Source of the DNA: Micrococcales bacterium
GTDB lineage: Bacteria > Actinomycetota > Actinomycetes > Actinomycetales > Cellulomonadaceae
Assembly (NCBI GenBank): GCA_009779195.1
Contig: WRET01000004.1
Coordinates: 1-64,000 of the forward strand
Length of the DNA: 64,000 nucleotides
Direction of reading: 5' to 3'
Both the position numbers and the translations under genes were made by a program. Shown in pieces: positions 44,780-52,972 of the stretch (the first letter of the stretch is position 1; each line of letters opens with the position of its first letter). The notes under the pieces were generated by a model. That model saw only the letters and a list, made by a program, of their open reading frames with translations. It had not been told where the DNA came from and did not search any database.

Positions 44780-45378
44780 GCCTGGTCTGCGAGAGCCTGG
44801 TCCGCTGTCTTGGCTGGGTGTGTCGGAGCCGGGTCCGCTGTCTTGGCTGGGTGTGCAGCCTGGTCCGCTGTTGGAGCCTTGTTGGCCGGGCAGCGGCAGC
44901 GGTCGGGGCTCCACGTGTCGGCGAGCATGGCCAGGACCTCGTCGCCGATGGGGTTGGTGCCCGGGCCTGCGGCCAGGGCGTGGGCCACCAGGACGTGCAG
45001 GCATTTGACCCGGGTGGGCATCCCTCCGGCCGAGACACCAGCGATCTCAGGGACGTCGCCCAGCTCGGCCCGGTCGGCGAGGTACGCCTCGTGGGCGCGC
45101 TGGTAGGCGGCGGCGAGGACCTGGTCGTCACCCAGGCGTCCTGTGAGCTCGCGCATGAGGCCACCGGCCTCCAGGGTGCTCACCGCGGCGACAGCCGGAG
45201 GGCAGGTCAGGTAGTACGTCGTGGGGAAGGGGGTGCCGTCGGGCAGGCGGGGGGCTGTGCGCACGACCGTCGGGCGTCCGCACACGCAGCGTGCGGCGAC
45301 GGCGACCATCGCGCGCGGGGGCCGTCCGAGCTGTGCGGTGACCGTCGCCACGTCGTGGTCCGGAACGCTCGACTCCAC
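44758..45378 (-). CDS. DUF501 domain protein
   Basis: This 206-residue protein shows the clear DUF501 pattern: QLGRPPRAMVAVAARCVCGRPTVV, TAPRLPDGTPFPTTYYLTCPP, and AGGMPTRVKCLHVLVAHALAAGPG with conserved cysteines. The family is actinobacterial and of unknown function, and usually sits with ftsB and ppx. Here it lies between rhomboid and a nitrilase gene instead. The last 45 residues are a low-complexity tail of HPAKTADPAP repeats, mirrored in a 33-bp DNA repeat near 44790-44860. GTG 45378 overlaps the rhomboid stop by one base (TAGTG), indicating coupling. Confidence 0.88.
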   Translation of the reverse strand: MESSVPDHDVATVTAQLGRPPRAMVAVAARCVCGRPTVVRTAPRLPDGTPFPTTYYLTCPPAVAAVSTLEAGGLMRELTGRLGDDQVLAAAYQRAHEAYLADRAELGDVPEIAGVSAGGMPTRVKCLHVLVAHALAAGPGTNPIGDEVLAMLADTWSPDRCRCPANKAPTADQAAHPAKTADPAPTHPAKTADQALADQAQAGTTR

Positions 45379-46259
45379 TAGGCCATCAACCCGACCTTGA
45401 GGTACACCCCGACCACCACGCCGACGAGGATGAGCGCCACCGCCAGGCTCGCCGCGACGGAGATCTCCAGGCGGTGCTTACGTGGGGCGTAGGCGTAAGC
45501 CGCGCCCAGTGCCGCACCCGCGAGGAGCCCGCCCAGGTGCGCCTGCCAGGCGATGCCCTGGATGACGAACCCGAGGATGCCGTTGATGACCAGCACCCCG
45601 ATGATGCCCTGCGCGCTGCGCCCGGTGCGTTTGAGCACGACGAGCACCGCCCCGAACAGCCCGAACACCGCCCCTGACGCCCCGACGACCCCGACCATCC
45701 ACCCGGACGCCACGTCGTCGTGGATGACTGGTGAGGTGACCCACGCGGCGACGACCATGGCCACTGACCCGCTGAGCGCTGCGAGCAGGTACAGCGTGAT
45801 GTAGCGGGCCCGTCCGAGGCTGGTCTCCAAGAAGGGGCCGACCATCCACAAGGCGAACATGTTGAAGGCGATGTGCAGCACGTTGGCGTGCAAGAACGCC
45901 GCGGTGACGAACCGCCACGGTTCGTCGACACCCAGGAGGGGCTCGAACTGGAACTGGTCCATGAACCCAGGGATCGTCAGCTCGCCCATGAAAGCGACAG
46001 CGCACAGCGAGATGATGGCCAGCGTGACGACCGGGCGTCCTGAGACCCGGCCTTCGCCGAACGTCGCCCGTGGTGCCACGGCCCGGTTGCTGGCGGACAC
46101 GCAGTCCACGCACTGGATCCCTACCGGAGCCGGGCGTTGGCACGCCGGGCACACCGGCCGTGAGCAGCGTTGGCAGCGCACGTACGCCGGCTGGGTGGGG
46201 TGGCGTGGGCAGACCGGGACGTCAGTCGTGCCGGCGCTTTCCTGGGGTTGGTCGGACAC
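45378..46259 (-). CDS. Rhomboid family intramembrane serine protease
   Basis: This 293-residue protein has an N-terminal B-box-like zinc ribbon (CPRHPTQPAYVRCQRCSRPVCPACQRPA then CVDC, residues about 17-57) followed by a six-to-seven-helix rhomboid core. The catalytic serine lies in GASGAVFGLFG and the histidine in WQAHLGGLLAGAALG. HIAFNMFALWMVGPFLE is the conserved L1-TM2 region. It would cleave transmembrane substrates; none is indicated. GTG 46259 starts MSDQPQESAG. The cyclophilin gene ends only 6 bp upstream on the same strand, and DUF501 follows in overlap, giving a three-gene unit. Confidence 0.92.
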   Translation of the reverse strand: MSDQPQESAGTTDVPVCPRHPTQPAYVRCQRCSRPVCPACQRPAPVGIQCVDCVSASNRAVAPRATFGEGRVSGRPVVTLAIISLCAVAFMGELTIPGFMDQFQFEPLLGVDEPWRFVTAAFLHANVLHIAFNMFALWMVGPFLETSLGRARYITLYLLAALSGSVAMVVAAWVTSPVIHDDVASGWMVGVVGASGAVFGLFGAVLVVLKRTGRSAQGIIGVLVINGILGFVIQGIAWQAHLGGLLAGAALGAAYAYAPRKHRLEISVAASLAVALILVGVVVGVYLKVGLMA

Positions 46260-46265
46260 CTCAGG

Positions 46266-46772
46266 TCACGGCTCGATGGTCACCGACTCGATGACCTGGT
46301 CGGTCACCGGGCGGTCACCGCGGCCGGTCGCGGTGGTGCCGATCGCGTCCACCACGGCCCGGGAGGCGGCGTCGGCCACCTCGCCGAAGATCGTGTGCTT
46401 GCCGTTCAGGTGCGGGGTCGGGCACAAAGTGATGAAGAACTGCGACCCGTTGGTGCTGGGGCCTGCGTTGGCCATCGCCAGCAGGTACGGACGGTCGAAA
46501 GCCAGCTCGGGGTGGAACTCGTCGCCGAAGGTGTAGCCAGGCCCGCCGCGGCCCGTGCCCTCCGGGTCACCGCCCTGGATCATGAAACCGCTGATCACCC
46601 GGTGGAAAATCACCCCGTTGTACAGAGGGCCGGTGCCCGGGGCGCCCGCGGGGTCGCGCCAGGGTTTGGTCCCGTCCGCCAGACCGGCGAAGTTGGCGAC
46701 GGTGGTCGGGGCGTGGTGGGGGAACAGCTCGAGGCGGATGTCGCCTGCGGAGGTGTGGAGGGTTGCGAACAT
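46266..46772 (-). CDS. Peptidyl-prolyl cis-trans isomerase (cyclophilin)
   Basis: This 168-residue cyclophilin catalyses proline isomerisation during protein folding. The core motifs FHRVISGFMIQGGDPEGTGRGGPGY and FFITLCPTPHLNGKHTIFGEV contain the conserved active-site Arg, Phe, Gln and His positions, with Trp replaced by His in the bacterial manner. No signal peptide is present, so it is cytoplasmic. ATG 46772 was chosen because MFATLHTSAGDIRLELFP is the usual beginning; an upstream extension is not conserved-looking. It heads the rhomboid-DUF501 transcription unit. Confidence 0.93.
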   Translation of the reverse strand: MFATLHTSAGDIRLELFPHHAPTTVANFAGLADGTKPWRDPAGAPGTGPLYNGVIFHRVISGFMIQGGDPEGTGRGGPGYTFGDEFHPELAFDRPYLLAMANAGPSTNGSQFFITLCPTPHLNGKHTIFGEVADAASRAVVDAIGTTATGRGDRPVTDQVIESVTIEP

Positions 46773-46934
46773 GGTCTTCAGTCTTGCACGACATCTCACG
46801 CGCGTCCGCGCGCCCAGGGTGAGATAGCCGTGTGTTCGCTGCTGGCGGAGCCGCCAAAGACGTCAGGAACCTGCACCGAGCCTGGAAGGATGGCAGAGTG
46901 TGAAGTTACGGACTCACACGACCGGGGAGTGGAC

Positions 46935-47747
46935 ATGGGAATCGGCCCGCTGGCCAAGAAGCTCGACGTCGACCGCGACCTGCTCAAGGAGCAGGCAGCA
47001 CAGGCCGCGCTCGCAGCCCGGGGTGCTGCGGCGAACGCCTACGGCTGGACCACCCCCCGGGTCGAGGCGTTGGTGGAGTGGTTGACCCCACGTGTGGAGC
47101 ACCTGTACGCCGAAGGTGTCAAGGCTGCGGCCCCGCAGGTCGAGAGGGCCGCAGGCAGGGCCGCGCCCGTGGTCGGCACCGCCCACGACAAGATCGTCGG
47201 TGACCTGCTGCCCAAGCTCGTGGCGGCGGTCAACTCCGCGGCCGACAGGGCCCAGGCGGCCGAGCTGGAGGCCGCACGGCTGGCCGAGGCCGCGCAGAAG
47301 AAGTCGCACACGGCCCGCAAGGTGCTCATCGGTGCTGCTCTGGTCGCTGGTGGGGCTGCCGCCGCGGCTTTGTGGGCCCGTTCGCGCAACCAGGTCGACC
47401 CGTGGGCCGAGCCGTGGGAACCGACCGACAAAGCCGGTCTGGAAGACAAGGTCGGCGACGCTGCCGACGCCGTCGGCGAAGCCGCGGGCAGCGCTGTGGC
47501 CAAGAGCCGCGAAGCGACCCGCAAGGCTGGGGAGATCCTCGCCGAGGCGCGCGAAGAGATCAGCGACAAGATCGAAGAGATCTCCGACAAGGCCAAGGAC
47601 GCGACCAAGAAGGTCGCCCGGCGAGCCAAAGCCGAACCGGTCGCTGCCGACGACCAACCCGTCGTACCTGACAACCCTGCGCCCCGGCCGTCGCCGCGCC
47701 CCAGGGCCAAACCGGCCGACAGCGGTGCACCCGACCCGGAACAGTGA
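46935..47747 (+). CDS. Helical membrane-anchored protein of unknown function
   Basis: This 270-residue protein has long Ala-rich amphipathic helices (residues 8-125, for example AAELEAARLAEAAQKK). One hydrophobic segment (KVLIGAALVAGGAAAAALWA, about 131-150) follows, then a second coiled-coil-like stretch (AREEISDKIEEISDKAKD) and a Pro-rich tail. The layout resembles actinobacterial DUF5324-like or apolipophorin-like proteins, but I do not recognise it firmly. ATG 46935 has CGGGGAG ideally placed upstream; GTG 46929 is an alternative. It diverges from the cyclophilin gene. No function is assigned. Confidence 0.6.
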   Translation: MGIGPLAKKLDVDRDLLKEQAAQAALAARGAAANAYGWTTPRVEALVEWLTPRVEHLYAEGVKAAAPQVERAAGRAAPVVGTAHDKIVGDLLPKLVAAVNSAADRAQAAELEAARLAEAAQKKSHTARKVLIGAALVAGGAAAAALWARSRNQVDPWAEPWEPTDKAGLEDKVGDAADAVGEAAGSAVAKSREATRKAGEILAEAREEISDKIEEISDKAKDATKKVARRAKAEPVAADDQPVVPDNPAPRPSPRPRAKPADSGAPDPEQ

Positions 47748-48127
47748 CGTGCTGCACGCCGACCTGTAGACCCGGGTCCGGACCGCCCTGACCAACACGC
47801 TGGCGGTGGACGTCGCAGCGCCGATGGTCCCGTCGGGCACAGGTGGTCGCTGTATGCCCTGCTGCGGGCGTGCCGAACCTCGAAGGCCGTCCGGTGACCC
47901 GCGAGCCGATGGACGTGCACCCCCCGAAGTCCTCGGCAGGGGAGCCCGCGCCCGGTAGGCGGTTGCCCTGGTGGTACGAGCCCTGCGCGGGGCTCAACGG
48001 GCCGGTATTTGTGCCGATGAGCCAGGGGACACCCGATTGAGGCGTCGAACGGGCGAGCTTGCTCGCGCGGCTGAGCCGATTGGGCGGTGTTGACGAGCGG
48101 AGCGAACCCAACGATCCGAGGAGCGCG
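47748..48127. other. 380-bp non-coding stretch before the GGDEF pair
   Basis: I see no convincing gene here. A 65-codon frame at 47843-48040 has no ribosome site or family resemblance. The stretch contains a candidate FliA promoter (47994-48020) and a small GCGAGC/GCTCGC hairpin near 48052-48068. GAGGAG precedes the ATG at 48128. Confidence 0.6.
47994..48020 (+). promoter_or_regulatory. Candidate sigma-28 (FliA) promoter of GGDEF genes
   Basis: TCAA (47994-47997), a 15-bp spacer and GCCGATGA (48013-48020) match 7 of 8 positions of the FliA -10 GCCGATAA with a TCAA-type -35. It lies 107 bp before the first diguanylate cyclase gene. Confidence 0.55.
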
Positions 48128-49594
48128 ATGCCGGGCACGACCTGGGCACTCGTCGGGGTTGGTGCGGCCACCGTCGTGGTCGCCATCGCCATGGCGGTGC
48201 GACAGGTGCGGAACCGCGCGACCCCTCGGCTGTGGCGCGCCCTGGAGCTGGTGGGGCTGGCCGGGTGGACCGCGCTGGCAGTGGCTGTCCAGGTCGGTGG
48301 CTGGTGGTCCGCGACGTCCCTGGTCTTGGCTCCGGTCGCGCTCGCCGCTGTGGGGGTGTTCGGCTGGTCGCTGACACAAGCGGGGATGCAGCACTGGCTG
48401 CGGTGGAGCGTCGTGGTCCTCGTCGCCGCGGTGCCAGCAGCCGTCGCGGTCGTCGGGCAAGCACCAGCGTCGGCGGGCCTGGTCGTCACTGACGTCGCCG
48501 GGGAGCGGCGCGTCGGACCGCTGGTGTTGGTGGCGGTCATCTGGGTGGTGGTGGCCGTGTGCGGGGCCCTGGCGGTGGAGATCGTGGAGGCCGAACAAGC
48601 CGTCGGACCGTTGCGCCACGACGTGGTGTGGAACGTGGTGGTGCGTGTCGTCGGGATCCTCGGGGCGCTGGTGCTGGTCTTGCAGCCTGGCACGCTCTGG
48701 TTCGCCTGGCTGCCGGTCGCCCTGGTGGCCATAGGGCTGATCGCCGGGCGGTGGTCCGGTGACATGGTGCCGCTGCCTGCGGGAACCTCGTCGTTGCTGG
48801 ACCTGGTCTCCGACGCGTTGGTCCTCGTGGGGCTGGACGGGACGGTGATCGACCACAACGTGCTCGGACGGCACTGGCTGGTCTGCGACGACGACCCCCG
48901 TGCCCTCGACCCTGCCCTGGGCGCGGTCATGGGTGACGACGGTGAACGCAACGTGGTGCTGCGTGGTGCGGTGCTGCAGGTGCGCACCACGACAGTGCGC
49001 GACGGGAAGGCGCCGGTGGCGCGGGTGCTGTCGGTGCGCGACGTCACCGAGCTGCACCAGATGCGTACCGAGCTGGCCGACCAGGTCGGTCGCGACGCCC
49101 TCACTGGTCTGCGCAACCGCCGCTACCTGGACCACCGTCTGTCTGTCCTCATCGACGACGCCCACCGCACCGGGCGCCCGCTGTCGATCGCCATGGTCGA
49201 CCTGGACCACCTCAAAGACCTCAACGACCACTTCGGCCACCCCGCCGGGGACGAGGTCATCATCGCGGTGGCCCAGGTGCTGGCCGCCGGGGACGACCTG
49301 GCGGTGCGGGTCGGCGGTGACGAGTTCCTCGTGGTGCTCGACGACACCGATGCCGACACCGCTGAGCTGCGGGGCCAGCTGTGGCGTGTCGCCGTCGCTG
49401 CTCTGCCCCGGCCACAGGGCCAGACCCCGGTCACGCTGAGCATCGGCGTGGCCCAGCTCGCACCCGGGATGGACGCTCCCGGGCTGCTGTCCACCGCTGA
49501 CGGTGCCCTGTACGCGGCGAAGGTCGCCGGGCGCAACCGGGTGCGGGTCGGACCGCTCAGCCCCCGCAGCGTCAGTGCGGGGGCGGTGCGATGA
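48128..49594 (+). CDS. Membrane GGDEF diguanylate cyclase
   Basis: This 488-residue protein has an N-terminal block of about seven transmembrane helices (residues 5-215), similar to histidine-kinase 7TM sensor regions. A short PAS-like segment follows (LLDLVSDALVLVGLDGTVIDHN), then a GGDEF domain (about 320-480). The catalytic signature is intact as RVGGDEFLVVL, with DALTGLRNRRYLDHRL and MVDLDHLKDLNDHFGHPAGDEV. It should synthesise c-di-GMP from two GTP; an RxxD inhibitory site is not obvious. ATG 48128 follows GAGGAG. The next GGDEF gene overlaps its stop (ATGA), suggesting a duplicated, coupled pair. Confidence 0.9.
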   Translation: MPGTTWALVGVGAATVVVAIAMAVRQVRNRATPRLWRALELVGLAGWTALAVAVQVGGWWSATSLVLAPVALAAVGVFGWSLTQAGMQHWLRWSVVVLVAAVPAAVAVVGQAPASAGLVVTDVAGERRVGPLVLVAVIWVVVAVCGALAVEIVEAEQAVGPLRHDVVWNVVVRVVGILGALVLVLQPGTLWFAWLPVALVAIGLIAGRWSGDMVPLPAGTSSLLDLVSDALVLVGLDGTVIDHNVLGRHWLVCDDDPRALDPALGAVMGDDGERNVVLRGAVLQVRTTTVRDGKAPVARVLSVRDVTELHQMRTELADQVGRDALTGLRNRRYLDHRLSVLIDDAHRTGRPLSIAMVDLDHLKDLNDHFGHPAGDEVIIAVAQVLAAGDDLAVRVGGDEFLVVLDDTDADTAELRGQLWRVAVAALPRPQGQTPVTLSIGVAQLAPGMDAPGLLSTADGALYAAKVAGRNRVRVGPLSPRSVSAGAVR

Positions 49595-51177
49595 GCGCTG
49601 TGCCGCAGGCCCTGGCTGTCGTCGCCGCAGTGGCGGCGCTGGGTGTCTTGGTGGCCACTGTGCGGCGGCTGCCGCGGTTGCTCGCCGTGCCGGTGGCTGT
49701 GTTCACGCTCGCTGCGGCAGGGTGGGCGCTGGCTGTGGCGCTGGTGCCTGACCAGCTGGTGATGTACGTCGCCCAGACGCTGCTGGGGTGGTGCGCGATC
49801 TCCGTCCTGGTGTGGTTGGCCCTGCAGGTCAGCCGTTGGACGCACCTGGCCACACGTCGGCTGCTCGTCGTGGGTTGGCTGCCGCCGCTGGTGACTGTGA
49901 CGGCGCTGGTGGTCCCGGCCACACGGAGGTTCGTCGTGGACGAGACCGAGACAGGCTCGGTCACAGACAGTCCGCTGTTCGTCGTCACCTCCTCGGTGGG
50001 GGTGCTGGTGGTCGTCGTGGCCCTCGCGGTGCTGCTCGTCGTCGGGTCGGCGTCGACGCCGGCACAGCGTCGGCTGCTGCTGTGGGTGGTCGCCAGCTTC
50101 ATGCCTGCCGGTGTGGCGTGGATGTCGTACGCCCTGGGCCACGGCTCGGCGGTGTGGACCCCTACGCTGCTGTGCGCGACGATGACGACCTGGCTGCTGC
50201 TGGGGGCACAGCACCCAGGGCTCGTCCAGCTGCCGATCACGGTGCCGCAGGTGCTGGCGGGGATCGGTGAGGGTGTCGTGGTGCTCACCGGGTCCGGCGA
50301 GGTCCTGCTGGCCAACGTGGCCGCGTGGGAGATGCTCGCCACCGGCCTTCGTCAGTGGAAGACCTACGCCGACGCGCGGTTGGGCCCGGTCCCCGAGCCC
50401 GACACCGCCACGGAGGTGCGCACAGCCTCAGGGCGCGTGGTCGAGCTGATGGCCAACCGGCTGGACCAACCAGGCCGGGCGCCGACTGTCGTGGTCACGG
50501 CCCGTGACATCACCGAGCTGGCGCAGGCGAGCGTGCACCTGCAAGACGTGGCTTCGCGTGACGCGATGACTGGTGCGCGCAACCGGCGGTTCTTGGAGTC
50601 GCGGCTGCCCGAGCTTGTCGAGCAGGCCCGCGGCCGGTTCCCGCTGTCGCTGATGATGCTGGACGTGGACCGGTTCAAGCACGTCAACGACACCTACGGC
50701 CACGCTATGGGCGACCGGGTGATCGTGGCGGTCGCTGACGAGGCGTGCGCGTCGTTGCCCGCCGGGGCCGAGCTGGTGCGTATGGGCGGCGACGAGTTCG
50801 CGGTCATGCTGCCGGGGATGGACCGGACGGCTGCGTCTAAGGCTGCCGAGCTGACCGCCGCACGCTGCGCCGAGCTGCAGTTCGCCACCCGGTCGGCCCC
50901 GCTGTCGGTCACGGTGAGTGTCGGGGTGCACGAGCTGACTGGCTCCATGGACGCCGCTGGTCTGCTCGACGCCGCCGACCAGGCCTTGTACGTCGTCAAA
51001 CGTGCCAACAAAGCCTCGTTCGCTGTGCCCCACCAGCCCCCGCCGCCTGGAGACTCCAGGCCGATCCCCGTCGTCCCGTGGATCCCCCCAGCCCCGGGCT
51101 CACCTGAGCAGGTCCCCGGCTTTGGCAAGATCAACGAGAGCCGCCGCGACCGTCGGTACCGCGACCACGGCCGCTAG
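49591..51177 (+). CDS. Membrane PAS-GGDEF diguanylate cyclase
   Basis: This 528-residue paralogue of the preceding protein has about seven helices over residues 1-215, a PAS-like domain (about 222-300; IGEGVVVLTGSGEVLLANVAAWEML ending in ARDITELA), then GGDEF. The active-site loop is RMGGDEFAVML, with DAMTGARNRRFLESRL and MLDVDRFKHVNDTYGHAMGD, all intact. A Pro-rich tail (PHQPPPPGDSRPIP) follows. ATG 49591 overlaps the upstream stop. Two coupled cyclases with different PAS segments may respond to different inputs while feeding one c-di-GMP pool. Activity is inferred from motifs only. Confidence 0.9.
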   Translation: MSAVPQALAVVAAVAALGVLVATVRRLPRLLAVPVAVFTLAAAGWALAVALVPDQLVMYVAQTLLGWCAISVLVWLALQVSRWTHLATRRLLVVGWLPPLVTVTALVVPATRRFVVDETETGSVTDSPLFVVTSSVGVLVVVVALAVLLVVGSASTPAQRRLLLWVVASFMPAGVAWMSYALGHGSAVWTPTLLCATMTTWLLLGAQHPGLVQLPITVPQVLAGIGEGVVVLTGSGEVLLANVAAWEMLATGLRQWKTYADARLGPVPEPDTATEVRTASGRVVELMANRLDQPGRAPTVVVTARDITELAQASVHLQDVASRDAMTGARNRRFLESRLPELVEQARGRFPLSLMMLDVDRFKHVNDTYGHAMGDRVIVAVADEACASLPAGAELVRMGGDEFAVMLPGMDRTAASKAAELTAARCAELQFATRSAPLSVTVSVGVHELTGSMDAAGLLDAADQALYVVKRANKASFAVPHQPPPPGDSRPIPVVPWIPPAPGSPEQVPGFGKINESRRDRRYRDHGR

Positions 51178-51226
51178 GCCGCTAGGCCGCTGGTCTGCGC
51201 ACAGGCCTGTGCCGTCGTGCCTTGGG

Positions 51227-52888
51227 TCATCCGGCGCCGTCGCGGTAGGGCATACCGCGCGGGTGGGTGGGTTCCAGGGACAGCTCGGGGGCGGGAGGAC
51301 GGGCGCGGACCTCAGGTGCCGCCGAACGGCGTCCTCCCCGCCGGGCCGGTTCGCCGGCGAACGGTGTTCCAGCCAGGGCGAGCATATCTCCGACCGCCGA
51401 GGACGAGTCGGCGATGATCCGCACGTCACCAGGGCCGTCAGGGCCGAGCAGGGCTTCGATCGCAGCGATCCCCGGGCCGGACAGGCTCGTGGCTTCACGC
51501 AGGTCCACGTCCACCGGGACCAGGCCGTTACGGGCCACCCGGCGCACCTCGGCCTCCAGCTGGGCAGCGCGGTGCCGGGCCGCCAGCGGTCCGACGGCTT
51601 TGACGGTGACACGGTCGGAGGTGACGATGGTCAACCGGGTGCCCGCGCCGGGCTCTTCGGGAGGAGGGGCCTCGCCGGACAGCAGGCTCAGCGGGCGCCG
51701 TGCGGGGGACTCCACCGTGGCCAAGGTGCCGTCGTCGCGGGCTTCGATCTCCACGCGCAGGCCCAGGGCGGCGCTCATGGACAACCCACGGCCGCGGTCG
51801 CCGGGGTGGCGGGTCGGTTCGCGCCACCGGCCGTCGTCAGCGACGGTGGCCAGCACCGACGCGTCCTCGGTGAGCTCGGCGTGCACCCGCACCGGGCCGG
51901 GCCGACGCCCGGCGTAGGCGTGCTCGACAGCGTTGGCCACCAGCTCGGAGACCCCCAGCAGCACCCGTCGGCGGTCGTCAGAAGCCAGCCCGATGTCCTC
52001 GGCCCAGTCGTCGACCGCCGCCCGCACCCCTGCCAGACGTTCGACGTCGGCGTGGAACTCCAGGTCCAGGGCGGCTGGGGTCGCCCGGTAGTGCACACCC
52101 AGCAGGATCGAGTCGTCCGCGGGGCTGCCCAGCTCGGTCGGCAGCTCTTCGCACAACCGCACCACCGGAGAGCCTGACTGGTCGGCGCCCAGTGCACCAG
52201 CAGCCGCACGCACCCGTTCGAGGGCCTGGGCCGGGCGTTCGTCGATGCTGCGCAGCATCCCGTCGGTGAACATCAGCACCAGGTCGTCGGTGCTCAGCCG
52301 TGTCGAGGCCGAACGGTCTCGGGTACGTGTGCCCAGCGGACCGTCCCCGGTGGCCGGCAGCAGCCGCGCCCCGGTGCGCCCGATCACCACCGGCGCGGGA
52401 TGGCCGCGGGTCGCGTACGCCAGCACCCCGGTCGTGAGGTTCAGCGACGCCACGCACAAGGTGGAGGCGAACGCCGCAGGGTGGCGCGTGGCGAGGGTCT
52501 CCACCGCCCGGATCGACTCCAGCAGGGAACCGCCGTCGTACAGCCGTGCAGCCAGCACCGCCCGGATCTGGCCCATCGTGGCCACAGACTCCAGCCCGCC
52601 GCCGACGACCTCGCCCACGGCGAGCACCAACCGTCCGTCGGGCAGGTGCGCGGCGTCGAACCAGTCACCGCCGACGTTGTTCGGGTCGGTCGCCGGGAGG
52701 TAGGCCGCCGCGAGGTCGGCGCGGGGCAGCAGCGGGACTGTTGTGGGCAGCAAGGCCTGCTGGAGACGCAGGACGTCTTCAGGCAGACGGTGACGGGCGC
52801 GGCGGGGGCGCGCCGCAGGCTCGATCTCTGACGTGGCGCACCTCCTCGGGCCGTCGGTCGGGTTGTCCGGCTTGACCGTATCGATCAT
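51227..52888 (-). CDS. SpoIIE phosphatase - HATPase - STAS fusion (partner-switching protein)
   Basis: This 553-residue protein fuses three partner-switching modules. The SpoIIE-type PP2C domain (about 45-270) has NNVGGDWFDA, MFTDGMLRSI and DDSILLGV. The usual GDVxGxG metal Asp reads VGEVVGGG (Asp to Glu), so activity may be weakened. The RsbW-like HATPase (about 275-400) has ELVANAVEHAY and GRGLSMSAALGL. A STAS-like domain (about 420-500) has VDLREATSLSGPGIAAIEALL, where the normal phospho-serine seems replaced. It would sense a signal and control an anti-sigma or anti-anti-sigma pathway. It faces away from the GGDEF pair. ATG 52888 is assumed. Confidence 0.8.
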   Translation of the reverse strand: MIDTVKPDNPTDGPRRCATSEIEPAARPRRARHRLPEDVLRLQQALLPTTVPLLPRADLAAAYLPATDPNNVGGDWFDAAHLPDGRLVLAVGEVVGGGLESVATMGQIRAVLAARLYDGGSLLESIRAVETLATRHPAAFASTLCVASLNLTTGVLAYATRGHPAPVVIGRTGARLLPATGDGPLGTRTRDRSASTRLSTDDLVLMFTDGMLRSIDERPAQALERVRAAAGALGADQSGSPVVRLCEELPTELGSPADDSILLGVHYRATPAALDLEFHADVERLAGVRAAVDDWAEDIGLASDDRRRVLLGVSELVANAVEHAYAGRRPGPVRVHAELTEDASVLATVADDGRWREPTRHPGDRGRGLSMSAALGLRVEIEARDDGTLATVESPARRPLSLLSGEAPPPEEPGAGTRLTIVTSDRVTVKAVGPLAARHRAAQLEAEVRRVARNGLVPVDVDLREATSLSGPGIAAIEALLGPDGPGDVRIIADSSSAVGDMLALAGTPFAGEPARRGGRRSAAPEVRARPPAPELSLEPTHPRGMPYRDGAG

Positions 52889-52972
52889 CGGCGTCCAGCG
52901 CGACGTGGAATGCCCCTGTGACGGCTCCAGGTTCTGCCTGCGTAGCCCGGGTGCGTGGTTGCTGGGAGCGGT

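Noticed and set aside
47843..48040. A 65-codon plus-strand frame before the GGDEF genes
   Set aside because: It has no ribosome site and no family resemblance, and it overlaps the candidate promoter.
47748..48127. A c-di-GMP riboswitch ahead of the GGDEF pair
   Set aside because: The conserved GEMM-type core sequences could not be found by eye in this stretch.
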